A DNA stretch of 59,912 bases. Source: Lachnospiraceae bacterium. GTDB taxonomy: Bacteria > Bacillota > Clostridia > Lachnospirales > Lachnospiraceae. The stretch lies in contig SVFQ01000018.1 in the NCBI GenBank assembly GCA_015056765.1, positions 1 to 59,912 on the forward strand, written 5' to 3'. A model generated the notes under the pieces. The model did not search any database and was not told the DNA's origin. It worked only from the letters and a program-made list of their open reading frames with translations. Below, in pieces: positions 1-9,375 of this stretch; the first letter of the stretch is position 1, and every line of letters starts with the position of its first letter. Both the position numbers and the translations under genes were made by a program.

Positions 1-105
1 GCCAGCACTCCATATATTCCAATGATTTGTAAATTCATACCCTAAGCCCCTTCAAAAAAACTCTCTACATTATACCATATCTCCCATCTGCCACAAAATG
101 GGCAA

Positions 106-149
106 CGGCCCGAGGAGAAGGGACTGCTAAATCCTTCCACCGCGGGCCG
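106..149 (-). terminator. GC-rich hairpin downstream of the surface-protein gene
   Basis: CGGCCCG at 106-112 pairs with CGGGCCG at 143-149, and the enclosed purine-rich and pyrimidine-rich arms (around GGAGAAGGGA and TCCTTCC) pair again inside. It sits about 40 bases past the stop codon of the minus-strand surface-protein gene, so a terminator or 3' stabilising hairpin is the natural reading. The minus-strand sequence after the stem is not a clean U-run, so termination strength is uncertain. Nothing else is seen in bases 1-188. Confidence 0.5.
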
Positions 150-188
150 CCGCAATTTATATATTGGGAATTAATAGTGAGGGCTTAT

Positions 189-3100
189 TTATCTGATGTC
201 TTCACGTAATCTGTCTTCCAGTTCCTTTTTGCTTCGATATCCTAAGTAAGCACCGCTTGTACCAAGGAGAATCCATAACCAAACGATTGGATTTTCATCT
301 GCTGTATGAGGAACTGTCTTTGCTGCATTATCTGCTGTATCTTCTGTAACTGCTGCTTCTTCTGTTTCTGCTGCTTCTTCTGTTTCTGCTGCTTCTTCCA
401 CTTGCTGATCTGCCTGTGCTGCATCACTTCCGCTCTGGGTAGAGGTAGATGCTGTCGCTACGCTGGTGCCGCCCATTAAGTTTACAGGCACATCCACTGT
501 GGTATAAGCCACGGTATATGTGGAGAAGTATCTGGAGTAGAAGTAAATCTGGCTTGTTGCCACACCATACTCATCTACGGTTTCTTCTACATAATATGTA
601 CCATCCTGATAGTTACCGGCTGGTCTGCTTGCTAATTTCGCAAAGCGACTGGTAGTACCTTCATGGTCACGTACGATGCAAAGGTTGTATTTGTCTGTAG
701 AATCATACTCTACCTGAATCTCTAATACGCTCTGCGTATCCGGAACCAGGGAAGAAGTTGTTGTATTTGCTGCGGCACGTTTTACGATTTTCAGTACAGA
801 CAGGTCTAAATAATCCTGTCTGATTTCATTTTCAGATACTGCGCCGCCATAAGCTTGTGTCAAGACTGCTTTTACAGCAGTTTTGACGCTCTCTTCTACA
901 GAAGACTCGTCCATAGGTTTCGCTTTGACAACCATATGTACCTCATCCTTATCAGGGTCTGTGTCTTCTTCTACTACATTTTGCAAATTGTTTACTTTGA
1001 GATTCTTTACATCCGGTGCTGCAGGAGTTCCGGTTGCTTCCTGTTCCATCTGAACAGATGCGATACGTACCACGTCTTTGGTCGTACCCGGGTTACCATT
1101 ATTTCCATTGTTACTTACCGGAACTGTAATGGTATTAGCAGGTTTTGGTGTGGTAACTCTGGCTGTTGTAGTACCATAGTAACCGCCTTTACCTGTAACT
1201 CTTACATCGTAGCTGCCATCACTATTCTGACCCACTACTACAATGTCATAATCCTGACCTTTGGTTAAAGTTCTTCCGTAGATATCTTTTACCACTACCT
1301 GATCTTCCGGTGAACCTACCAGGTTGCCTTCCTCATCTGTCTGCACGTTCAATGCCATGCTAAAGGAGTTGCTTGGAACCGGATTGATACTCCAAGTTTT
1401 CGTCACTGTACCGGTATAGTGGCCCATACCTTCGATGCGGATCTGATAATTTCCTACGCTTGTTTGTTCCATCGCGGAGGAACTATCCATAATTCTATAG
1501 TCCACGCCTTCTTCCAAAACTCGACCTGTGCGAGGATCTTTTACTACTACTGACTGAGTCACTGCGGTGCCTGAATATCCAACAGATTCCACTTCCATCT
1601 CCAGTGCGTTCTCTGTCATAGGTACTTTCTGTACCTTCCAGGTCTTGGTAATGGTGCCATTATCTGCCAAATCCCCAAGGAAGTTGATCTGAATCTGATA
1701 GTCGCCTTCTTCTGTAGCTGTGGTGGTGCCTGTGATGGTGTAGTCCACGCCATAGCGCAGTGTTGCATCGCCATTCTTTACTGTCAACTGAGAAGGATCA
1801 AGAGTCTGTTCACTACCTGTGTAGTAATACTCTGTGTTCACGACTGCTACAGGCATTGCAACCTTACCGGAGTTATCGTTTCCATCATGTTTTGCCACTA
1901 AATAATAAGTCTTATCTGTATCCAGTCCTGTAAAGGTAATCTGTCCAACTTCTGCACCTTCTTCACCTGTCGGTGCCTGATAAGTTGTAACCACACCGTT
2001 TTCATCTTCCAATGCGTAGGTGTAACCACTACCCATGGTGACATTACTTACGGTAATTGTACTGTCTGTACGGGTTACGGATACTTTTGTGGTATTTCCT
2101 TCTTCGTCAGTCTGTGGATGAAGTGGATCTACTGCTGTCTGGATTTCTTCTTCATCCACTTCTACGTCCTCTCCATTTTGCAATTTTGCATACTCAGCTG
2201 CAGAAATCATTTCCAGCTTATAAGTAGTATCAGACTGTAAATCGGTATAAACCATGTCGCCGCCAGTACCAGGAATCCATTCGGAGCCTGTCTGGCCTTC
2301 TGCTGCCGGTCTTACGATTCCGTTCGCATCTACTACTACGTTGTAATAGGTCTTTGTTCCGTCTGCGTTTGCTTTGTACAGACGATAGTAAGTCTGACGA
2401 TCTGTGTTAAATACGGTAAATCCATTTACAGATGTCTCCACGGTTGCAGAAAGGCTTGCACCAGTCTGTGCTACAGAACCGATACCAAAGGAGAATTGGA
2501 TGGTAGAGCCTGCCGCCTTATTCATCCAGGAAATGTTCATACCGGAGTCAGCACCCTGGATTTCATAAGTAATGTCACCATCCTTTTTCACAGTGCCTCT
2601 ATCACCATAACCGGTATTATGATTCCAAATCTGTCTACTGTTCCAAAAACCTACATAGTATTTTTCAGGAGCTGTGATGGCCTTAACAACCAATGCCGGA
2701 TCATTTTCGCCAGCTTCCTCCAATGGACCATTGGTATCTACTAACTGAGCCTGCTGCATAATACCGGAGTTATTTCTAACTGCTGTGGTTGGTGCTTTAT
2801 CGTTATTACGAATCATTACGTCGCAACCAAAGCCAAAGGAGTTTTGATTAGATTTCAACTGAGCATCCAATAATACCACATGATCATTGCTTTCATCGAA
2901 ATACACGCGAAGCGCTTCCAAATCGCCATTGCCATTATCATCATCTGACATAGGTTCCGGATTCATACCAGCTGTATAGATATTCCAGTAGCCATTGTAA
3001 CTGGTTCGCTCTATCCAACTGTTACCATACATACCGATGACATCAAAACTGCCTTGAGCAATGTAACTAAATGCCATGGTTCCATTGGTCAGATACCATC

Positions 3101-5138
3101 TACCATTTCTGGATAATGCGCCTACTGCTTTGGATACGCAGGTATCGCTTTCATTGAATTTCACACGATAGTATTTACCACTTTCTAATTCACTACCGGA
3201 GAATGTAGTCTTCAAAACCTTTGCACCGGATTCCACTGTGCCGGATTTGCCATTTACTGCAGCAAAATCTGTTCCATTCTGGGAAACCTGCCATTCATAC
3301 TTGGTAGCATCTCCGTTTGGAATATCTACGATAAAGGTAATGCCGCTCTCCATGTTTTCACCATAAGGATAGCCATGGTTGCCGATTTCGATTCCCTGAG
3401 AATCGGTTACGCGGATCACATATTCTAAGCCATCATCCATACGGATGGTCAAAGTTTCGTCTGTGTTAAAAGCCTGCACTGCAGTGACAACCAGATTACC
3501 TGCTTCACCGCTGATGGCGAAAAGTTCAGGATTGCTGCTGACTGCGCTAAGGGCTGTTCCGGAAAGACCTACTGTTGCAAGGATTTCAGAAAGCGCTACG
3601 CTTGCATCGCCGGCTAAAACATACTGCATGTCGTCATAGCCAAACTCTACGGTATAGTAAGAGAATCCGTCTGTATAAGCTTCTACGGTTTCACCGTTTT
3701 CATTTGTATCCAGTTTCTCTGCTTCTAAGTTTGCAGAATTGTGATTACTTGTATGATATACGTCGGTATCTAAGTTCTGGTTCGCTACCTTCGCCATGCT
3801 AAAGGAAACCTTTACACGACCCATAGCGGTATCCGGCTGTACTTCTGTGCCTTCTGCATCCAGAACCTTGATATCAAAGGAATAACTTTCTACTTTATTG
3901 GCATTTACGTCTCTCTTCTGAGATACGGCTGCCTCTACCTGTGCTTCTTCGCTACCGCTAATGCGTCTTGCAGAAAGCTTGGAGCCTTCCGGGAACACAC
4001 CTGCGTCTGCCCAAACCACAATCTTCACACCATCGATTACTGCTTCTTCATAAAATGGGAATGCATCTTTTGGCACGATGGTAACTGTAATGGTAGGTAA
4101 AAGTGTAGCCAGTACATAACCTTCCGGAAGAATTGGAGAGTATACGAATACTTCGCCTTCTACTTCGGAGTTAAACTTTGGCTTTGTGCTGAGACTTTCA
4201 TCTAAGCGCCACTTGATACCTGTTAATGTAATCTCTTCTGTTGTAACCACCTGACGAGTTGCAGGTGCCACTTCTGTATTTTCTTCTGCTACTTCAGTTT
4301 CCTCAGCAACTTCTTCCACTTCTGCTGCGTACACTTTCATAGCCGGGAATAAGAAATCTACAACTGCCTTTGCGGTAGTATCTTCTTCTACTGCTGCCGG
4401 TTCTGCATTTTCTGCAGGCGCTTCTGTCTGTGCAGGTGTTTCTGTCTGTACAGGTGTTTCCTGTGCCGGCTGCTCATCTGCTGTAGTTTCTGCGTTTACT
4501 TCCGCTTCTACAGTTTCTTCCACCGTGGTCTCAGCTTCTACAGATGCTTCTGCTGCTTCTGTTTCTGCTACAGCTTCTGTCTCAGCTGCAGCATCTGTCT
4601 CATCCACGGTTTCAGTCTCTGCAAGTTCGGTCTCTTCCGTCTCAGTTTCTGTTTCTTCTGTCTCGGTTTCAGTCTCTTCTGTTTCTGTTTCGATTGTTTC
4701 TGTTTCTAATTCCAATTCTTCTTCCGTTACAGTCTGCACTGTGACATTCAGAGAAGTTGGGAAAGTAATATCCTTTTCTTTCGCATCTACAGGAAGGGTC
4801 TGATTTGCTACCGCATCATCTAATTCTTCTACTGCGATGATTTCGCCGGTAGCTGCCTGCTCTGCTGCCAAAAGGCTATAATCAAAGGTATTGAACACTA
4901 ATACAAAAGCCATCGCATATGCAAGGCCCCTGCTAAACTGTTCTTTGGTACGAAGGGTAATGAATAGATGCAGAATCGCATCACTCATAAGGATGTACAA
5001 GAACATCACAAACATTACCGGAATTCTTACAAAACGGTACTGTCTGCCAAGTCCTGCCATTTGAGAGATGGCATTTTTCTTTGCCATTCTTCCGGCGTCT
5101 ACTGCCTGCCAAAAAATCTGATCCAAACGTTTCTTCAT
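189..5138 (-). CDS. Large repeat-rich cell-surface protein with a sortase-like C terminus
   Basis: A 1649-residue protein of unknown function. The N terminus is basic and carries hydrophobic stretches near residues 38-58 and 71-92, the second ending in LLAAEQAA like a signal-peptidase site. Residues about 138-205 are Glu/Thr repeats (ETETEE units), followed by an Ala/Glu/Thr/Pro stretch. The middle looks like adhesin-type beta modules. About residues 1085-1330 hold three repeats of roughly 80 residues sharing a G-x-DY-x-I...G-x-Y-x-I...G-x-G-x-Y-x-G-T pattern. The C terminus is VPHTADENP, a hydrophobic helix (IVWLWILLG) and a charged tail, i.e. an LPXTG-like anchor with Ala-Asp in place of Gly. 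The start has GAGGT seven bases upstream. A wall-anchored adhesin is inferred; no enzymatic domain is recognised. Confidence 0.82.
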   Translation of the reverse strand: MKKRLDQIFWQAVDAGRMAKKNAISQMAGLGRQYRFVRIPVMFVMFLYILMSDAILHLFITLRTKEQFSRGLAYAMAFVLVFNTFDYSLLAAEQAATGEIIAVEELDDAVANQTLPVDAKEKDITFPTSLNVTVQTVTEEELELETETIETETEETETETEETETETEETELAETETVDETDAAAETEAVAETEAAEASVEAETTVEETVEAEVNAETTADEQPAQETPVQTETPAQTEAPAENAEPAAVEEDTTAKAVVDFLFPAMKVYAAEVEEVAEETEVAEENTEVAPATRQVVTTEEITLTGIKWRLDESLSTKPKFNSEVEGEVFVYSPILPEGYVLATLLPTITVTIVPKDAFPFYEEAVIDGVKIVVWADAGVFPEGSKLSARRISGSEEAQVEAAVSQKRDVNANKVESYSFDIKVLDAEGTEVQPDTAMGRVKVSFSMAKVANQNLDTDVYHTSNHNSANLEAEKLDTNENGETVEAYTDGFSYYTVEFGYDDMQYVLAGDASVALSEILATVGLSGTALSAVSSNPELFAISGEAGNLVVTAVQAFNTDETLTIRMDDGLEYVIRVTDSQGIEIGNHGYPYGENMESGITFIVDIPNGDATKYEWQVSQNGTDFAAVNGKSGTVESGAKVLKTTFSGSELESGKYYRVKFNESDTCVSKAVGALSRNGRWYLTNGTMAFSYIAQGSFDVIGMYGNSWIERTSYNGYWNIYTAGMNPEPMSDDDNGNGDLEALRVYFDESNDHVVLLDAQLKSNQNSFGFGCDVMIRNNDKAPTTAVRNNSGIMQQAQLVDTNGPLEEAGENDPALVVKAITAPEKYYVGFWNSRQIWNHNTGYGDRGTVKKDGDITYEIQGADSGMNISWMNKAAGSTIQFSFGIGSVAQTGASLSATVETSVNGFTVFNTDRQTYYRLYKANADGTKTYYNVVVDANGIVRPAAEGQTGSEWIPGTGGDMVYTDLQSDTTYKLEMISAAEYAKLQNGEDVEVDEEEIQTAVDPLHPQTDEEGNTTKVSVTRTDSTITVSNVTMGSGYTYALEDENGVVTTYQAPTGEEGAEVGQITFTGLDTDKTYYLVAKHDGNDNSGKVAMPVAVVNTEYYYTGSEQTLDPSQLTVKNGDATLRYGVDYTITGTTTATEEGDYQIQINFLGDLADNGTITKTWKVQKVPMTENALEMEVESVGYSGTAVTQSVVVKDPRTGRVLEEGVDYRIMDSSSAMEQTSVGNYQIRIEGMGHYTGTVTKTWSINPVPSNSFSMALNVQTDEEGNLVGSPEDQVVVKDIYGRTLTKGQDYDIVVVGQNSDGSYDVRVTGKGGYYGTTTARVTTPKPANTITVPVSNNGNNGNPGTTKDVVRIASVQMEQEATGTPAAPDVKNLKVNNLQNVVEEDTDPDKDEVHMVVKAKPMDESSVEESVKTAVKAVLTQAYGGAVSENEIRQDYLDLSVLKIVKRAAANTTTSSLVPDTQSVLEIQVEYDSTDKYNLCIVRDHEGTTSRFAKLASRPAGNYQDGTYYVEETVDEYGVATSQIYFYSRYFSTYTVAYTTVDVPVNLMGGTSVATASTSTQSGSDAAQADQQVEEAAETEEAAETEEAAVTEDTADNAAKTVPHTADENPIVWLWILLGTSGAYLGYRSKKELEDRLREDIR

Positions 5139-5344
5139 AGTAAATACCTCACCACGACATTCCCAAATCGTGCTTTCTTATAGGTATTATCCTATCAAGA
5201 TGTCTTATTAAATCACAGAAACTGCCGGCTAAAATTGGGTAAACAATTTAAAAACTCGAAGCCCCTTTTTTCGTTTTTATTATTTATATTTCTTAATTGC
5301 AACTACCTTTTTCTAAACCAAAAATAAAAATCCATAAAAAAACA

Positions 5345-5371
5345 GGCCGGCACTCTTATGAGTTACCGACC
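5345..5371 (-). terminator. Rho-independent terminator of the lipoprotein/MCP operon
   Basis: On the minus strand a stem of about 11 pairs (GGTCGGTAACTC against GAGTGCCGGCC, loop ATAA, one bulge) is followed by TGTTTTTTT. It lies 20 bases after the stop of the chemoreceptor gene. The rest of 5139-5391 is leader and promoter space of the surface-protein gene. Confidence 0.8.
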
Positions 5372-5391
5372 CATTTTATACTTTTTATACT

Positions 5392-7116
5392 TTATACATT
5401 TTTAAATATAGAAGCTTCTTCCTCTAACTGTCCGGCAATATCCTTGTTTTCACCCATACGACCGGTGATATTATCCATATCATTAACCAGCGTCTGGGTA
5501 CTTTCCGCTGCACTGGAAACACCTTTTACGCCTTCTTCGATGGCGGTGGTGATATTGCGAATAGATTCTGCGATATCATTGAAGGTATCCTTGAAGCCCT
5601 CTGTCTTTTCAGTGAAGTCTTCCATAACCTCTTCGATATGGCTTGCATTCTTATTATATTCTTCACCGTCTACCACGAATCTTTCAAATGCAGGAAGGAT
5701 AGATTCCTGTACATAGCTTACAAGGTCAGTAGCACTTTCGGCTAGATTCTTCACAGCCTGTACCACGATGGCATTGATGGACTGAATCTTACCTGCTGTC
5801 ACTCTACTGTCATCTGCCAGGGAACCAATCTCGCCAGCTACCACTGCAAAGCCTTTGCCCGCCTCACCTGCTCTGGCAGCTTCGATAGATGCATTGAGGG
5901 AAAGAAGGTTGGTCTGACTAGCAATACTCATGATATCTCCTGTCAGAGAGTTTACCTGATCGACGCTTTCACTATCTTTAATCGCCTGATTCAAAGTAGT
6001 CAAAATCTCTTCCAGTTTCTCATTGATGTCATCCATGTTCTCTTTTGCGGTCTGTTCCATGCTATCTGCATGACTCTTCATGGTCTTAGAGTAGCTGTTG
6101 ATATCACGGCTCTTCACCGCCATACCTTCTACTTCGTCCTTTACTGCATCCGTATGACCGCTAATCTGAATAGCACTGGCAGAGACTTCTTCCATAGTAG
6201 CTGCCAATTCTTCTGTCAAAGCTGACAAATCAGCCGCAGAGGTATTAGAAGTATGCACACTCTTAAGTACATCCTCTACCACCAGATCCATGGCTGTTGT
6301 ATTGCTGGTGATAACATGGAAAATAGTCTGCAATTTCTCAATGAACGTATTGATACCGAAAGCAAGTGCTCCAATTTCATCCTCATAGATAACAGAAATT
6401 CTCTTAGTCAAATCTCCTTCTCTATTTTCGATACCATCTACGATGTCTTGCAATTCCTTTTCCGCACTGATGATAGGTCTGATGACATATCTAGCTACAA
6501 TCATTACTGCGATGATAACCGCGATAGCACTGATGATGATTACCACTATGATGGACAGAACAGACACTTGATAGTTTCTAGCCATGACTGTTCTTTCTTC
6601 AGTAGCACTTTTTGTAATCGTCTCAATGGCTGTTTGAATATCCTGATTGAGTGCAGAAGAGGCGTTGGCCAATTCCCCATTAGCAGTAGCATACGCGTCC
6701 TTAGTCTTCTGATTTGCACTCTGCGCCAGCACTACAAGTACAGCATTTTTCAGGTTTTCATACTCACTACGCATAGCATCACTGTTCTGATTCAAGATTG
6801 ATGCGTAATGATCAAAGTTTGTCAGACTCTCTTCCAATGTAGCTTCTTTGGTTTCAATCTGATCCACCACAGATGTCATAGTGTCAAAGTCAGTCGCTAC
6901 AATATGAGAAAGGGCTAATGTATGGATATCCTTTGAAGTCTGTGCCATGGTATCCAGTTCTGTCAAAGCGCCCATATATTCATCTGCCAAAACAGATGCT
7001 GTTTTATTTACATTTCCGAGACTCCACATAGAGAGACAGTTGGATAATACGGAAATAATACCCAGCAGGAGTACCGGAACAAGAATCATGACACGAATAC
7101 TTCTTTTCTTTTTCAT
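5392..7116 (-). CDS. Methyl-accepting chemotaxis protein
   Basis: A 574-residue transmembrane chemoreceptor. TM1 is about residues 8-30, an extracellular four-helix-bundle-like domain fills about 31-184, TM2 is about 185-211, and a HAMP segment follows. The cytoplasmic signalling coiled coil has the conserved hairpin tip near residues 395-430 (ASQTNLLSLNASIEAARAGE, then GKGFAVVAGEI), which contacts CheA and CheW in the family. Glu/Gln-rich helices on both sides are probable adaptation sites. The start lies three bases past the stop of the upstream solute-binding lipoprotein gene, with GGAGG inside that gene's end, so the two are almost surely co-translated. This suggests that the lipoprotein presents a ligand to this receptor. 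No flagellar or che genes are in the window. Confidence 0.93.
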   Translation of the reverse strand: MKKKRSIRVMILVPVLLLGIISVLSNCLSMWSLGNVNKTASVLADEYMGALTELDTMAQTSKDIHTLALSHIVATDFDTMTSVVDQIETKEATLEESLTNFDHYASILNQNSDAMRSEYENLKNAVLVVLAQSANQKTKDAYATANGELANASSALNQDIQTAIETITKSATEERTVMARNYQVSVLSIIVVIIISAIAVIIAVMIVARYVIRPIISAEKELQDIVDGIENREGDLTKRISVIYEDEIGALAFGINTFIEKLQTIFHVITSNTTAMDLVVEDVLKSVHTSNTSAADLSALTEELAATMEEVSASAIQISGHTDAVKDEVEGMAVKSRDINSYSKTMKSHADSMEQTAKENMDDINEKLEEILTTLNQAIKDSESVDQVNSLTGDIMSIASQTNLLSLNASIEAARAGEAGKGFAVVAGEIGSLADDSRVTAGKIQSINAIVVQAVKNLAESATDLVSYVQESILPAFERFVVDGEEYNKNASHIEEVMEDFTEKTEGFKDTFNDIAESIRNITTAIEEGVKGVSSAAESTQTLVNDMDNITGRMGENKDIAGQLEEEASIFKNV

Positions 7117-7119
7117 GCT

Positions 7120-8490
7120 TTATTCCTCCTTACTCTCGGTTTCCGCTGTTTCTTCTGCAACTGTTTCCTCTGTAGTAGCTTCTTCTGTAGTTGTTTCCTC
7201 TGCTACTGCATCACCCGTAGATTCTTCGCCTGTAATGCCTGTAACCATATCGTTCAGCAAAGTCTGAAGATCAGCCCCTGTCGGATTGTGCTGACTGATA
7301 GTTGTACCGAAAGTACTACTAGCATCCCAGTATGTCCCACCTACACGCTGTAAGCTGGAATATGGTGCCTGCTGTTGCAATGCCTGAATCGCTTTAGACT
7401 CACCGATGGCACCAGATGCAGATGCTGCTGTATTAGAAGGGCCCTGTCCACGCAGATTAAAACGCAACGTCTGGTTTTCTTCATTGGTCATCCAGTCTGC
7501 AAAAAGTGCTGCCCATTTGGCATTGGCAGAGCGGGAGTTCACACCTACCAGCTTATATCCTGCATAAGAGGACATCTGTAGCTGGCTGCCATTTACTGTA
7601 TAAGTAGGAAGCTTCGCAGCTGCATAATTGTCGCCCCAAGCATCTTTGATGGCAGTCTCATCCCAGATACCACTAACACCGGCGATATAGCTATCATCTG
7701 CTGCACCACTTGCCAGATTCTTTTCACCATTCGCTGTAAACGCAGGACTAGCCGCGATATCCAGCATTCCCTGTGCTACGTCTACACCCTTTGTATTGGT
7801 GTATTTCGCATTCCAGTTACAATAAGTAGAAATACCATCGTCATTTAATCCGATTTCCATATCGGTATTTCCAAAAAATGCATACATATACCAGCCGGAT
7901 GTCATCTCCATGAATACCTGCTTGCCGGCAGCTTCAGCTACCTGCAGAATACCATCCATGGTTTCTACATCGCTATCGCTAAGATAGGCCTTGTTATAAT
8001 ATAAGAAGTATCCATTGTCTGCTGTCAAAGGATACGCATACAGCTTTCCATTAAGGGATGCTGCGCTCACAGATGCTTCCAGGTTACGACCTGCAATCTC
8101 TGTACTGTTTTCCACCTCTTTTAATACACCGGATGCGACAAGCGCCATCAACTGATCATCAGCAAACGTAAATACATCTGCCGCATTCAGCACATCCCCC
8201 AAGATGTCATCCTTACAATTAGCCTCACTGTGTGCTTCATATACAATCGTGATATTTGCTTCGCCCTTATGAGCTGCAATAAAGCTATCACTAATCTGCT
8301 TTACCAGCTCTTCGTCTTCCTCAGATCCCCATACACGTAGTGTTACATCCCCAGAAGGTAAACCTTCTTCCACGCCGCTTGCTTCTGTGACTTCTGTAGC
8401 TGCAGGTGCTGCCACCTGACTGCCACATCCTGTCATCGTGACAGCAAAAAAGATAGCGGACATGATCGCACTTACCGTTTTCTTTGGCAT
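7120..8490 (-). CDS. Extracellular solute-binding lipoprotein (family 1, sugar type)
   Basis: A 456-residue lipoprotein of the MalE-like solute-binding family. The start ATG at 8490 is preferred because AGGAGGATCAAT precedes it directly; an ATG 18 bases upstream would make that ribosome binding site coding. The signal peptide ends in the lipobox MTGC (then GSQ). The mature part shows the fold's features, including VTLRVWGSEEDEELVKQ near the start and a GVSGIWDETAIKDAWG segment. The C-terminal 30 or so residues are a Glu/Thr-rich tail (EETTTEEATTEE), unusual for a transport binding protein and like the surface-protein repeats. No permease or ATPase gene is adjacent; the next gene is a chemoreceptor, so a sensing role is more likely than transport. 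The ligand is unknown, possibly a sugar. Confidence 0.87.
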   Translation of the reverse strand: MPKKTVSAIMSAIFFAVTMTGCGSQVAAPAATEVTEASGVEEGLPSGDVTLRVWGSEEDEELVKQISDSFIAAHKGEANITIVYEAHSEANCKDDILGDVLNAADVFTFADDQLMALVASGVLKEVENSTEIAGRNLEASVSAASLNGKLYAYPLTADNGYFLYYNKAYLSDSDVETMDGILQVAEAAGKQVFMEMTSGWYMYAFFGNTDMEIGLNDDGISTYCNWNAKYTNTKGVDVAQGMLDIAASPAFTANGEKNLASGAADDSYIAGVSGIWDETAIKDAWGDNYAAAKLPTYTVNGSQLQMSSYAGYKLVGVNSRSANAKWAALFADWMTNEENQTLRFNLRGQGPSNTAASASGAIGESKAIQALQQQAPYSSLQRVGGTYWDASSTFGTTISQHNPTGADLQTLLNDMVTGITGEESTGDAVAEETTTEEATTEETVAEETAETESKEE

Positions 8491-8630
8491 ATTGATCCTC
8501 CTATTCATAAATCTGTTGACTAAGCATACAGATTATATGATATTTGTCCGCTACCTTTAAAGGTGTTTTTTCTTAAATTTTTATAAATTTTGCTTGTGCG
8601 CAATCTAATTCCTCTTGTTGCGCACTTTCT

Positions 8631-9329
8631 CTAATTTCCCTGACCGTAATAAGCGTTTTTACCGTGCTTTCTGTAGTAGTGCTTATCCTGCAACTCCTGT
8701 GGAGCAGGCTGTACCTGTGGATTGATCAGCTCTGTACGGAAAGCCATTTTAGCCACCTCTTCCACTACTACTGCATTGTGCACAGCGTCGTGAGCATCTT
8801 TACCCCAGGTGAAGACACCGTGGTTTTTGCACAGTACGCCGGGTACTGCTACCGGGTCTTTCTCCAGACGTTTGAACTCATTCACAATGAGGATACCGGT
8901 ATTCTGCTCGTAAGCTTCCTCGATTTCCTCTTTGGTCAGACAACGTACGCAAGGCACTTCTCCATAGATATAGTCTGCGTGGGTGGTGCCATAGCAAGGG
9001 ATACTTCTACCTGCCTGAGCCCAACTGGTAGCATAGCTACTATGAGTATGTACCACACCTTTGATATCCGGGAACGCTTTATAAAGTTCCAGATGGGTAG
9101 CGGTATCGGAAGAAGGATTGTATTTTCCTTCTACTTTATTACCGTTCAAATCCATGATGACCATATCATCAGGAGTCAGTTTCTCATACTCTACGCCTGA
9201 TGGTTTGATGGCAAAAAGCTTTGTCTCCGGGTCGATTTCGCTGACGTTTCCCCAGGTAAAAGTTACCAGCTGATATTTTGGAAGAAGCATATTTGCTTCA
9301 TACACGCGTTTCTTTAAATCTTCTAACAT
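8631..9329 (-). CDS. araD: L-ribulose-5-phosphate 4-epimerase
   Basis: A 232-residue class II aldolase-family enzyme, the usual length for AraD. It converts L-ribulose 5-phosphate to D-xylulose 5-phosphate, the last step of arabinose entry into the pentose phosphate pathway. The zinc-binding histidine cluster is seen in VVHTHSSYATSWAQ and in the later CKNHGVFTWGKDAHDAVHNA. The N terminus MLEDLKKRVYEANMLLPKY and the TFTWGNVSEID segment are typical. It is the last gene of the arabinose block, 46 bases after araB, with GGAAGG upstream of the start. Confidence 0.96.
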   Translation of the reverse strand: MLEDLKKRVYEANMLLPKYQLVTFTWGNVSEIDPETKLFAIKPSGVEYEKLTPDDMVIMDLNGNKVEGKYNPSSDTATHLELYKAFPDIKGVVHTHSSYATSWAQAGRSIPCYGTTHADYIYGEVPCVRCLTKEEIEEAYEQNTGILIVNEFKRLEKDPVAVPGVLCKNHGVFTWGKDAHDAVHNAVVVEEVAKMAFRTELINPQVQPAPQELQDKHYYRKHGKNAYYGQGN

Positions 9330-9375
9330 TTTTCTATCCTTCCAACTTCCTTTTGCTGTCTGTTTCTCCTATATA

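Noticed and set aside
4525..4745. CRISPR-like repetition
   Set aside because: The short repeats are in-frame codons of one protein, with no unique spacers of constant length.
4525..4803. Plus-strand Ser/Val-rich frame opposite the surface-protein repeat
   Set aside because: It is the reverse complement of the Glu/Thr repeat; no ribosome binding site and composition explained by the real gene.
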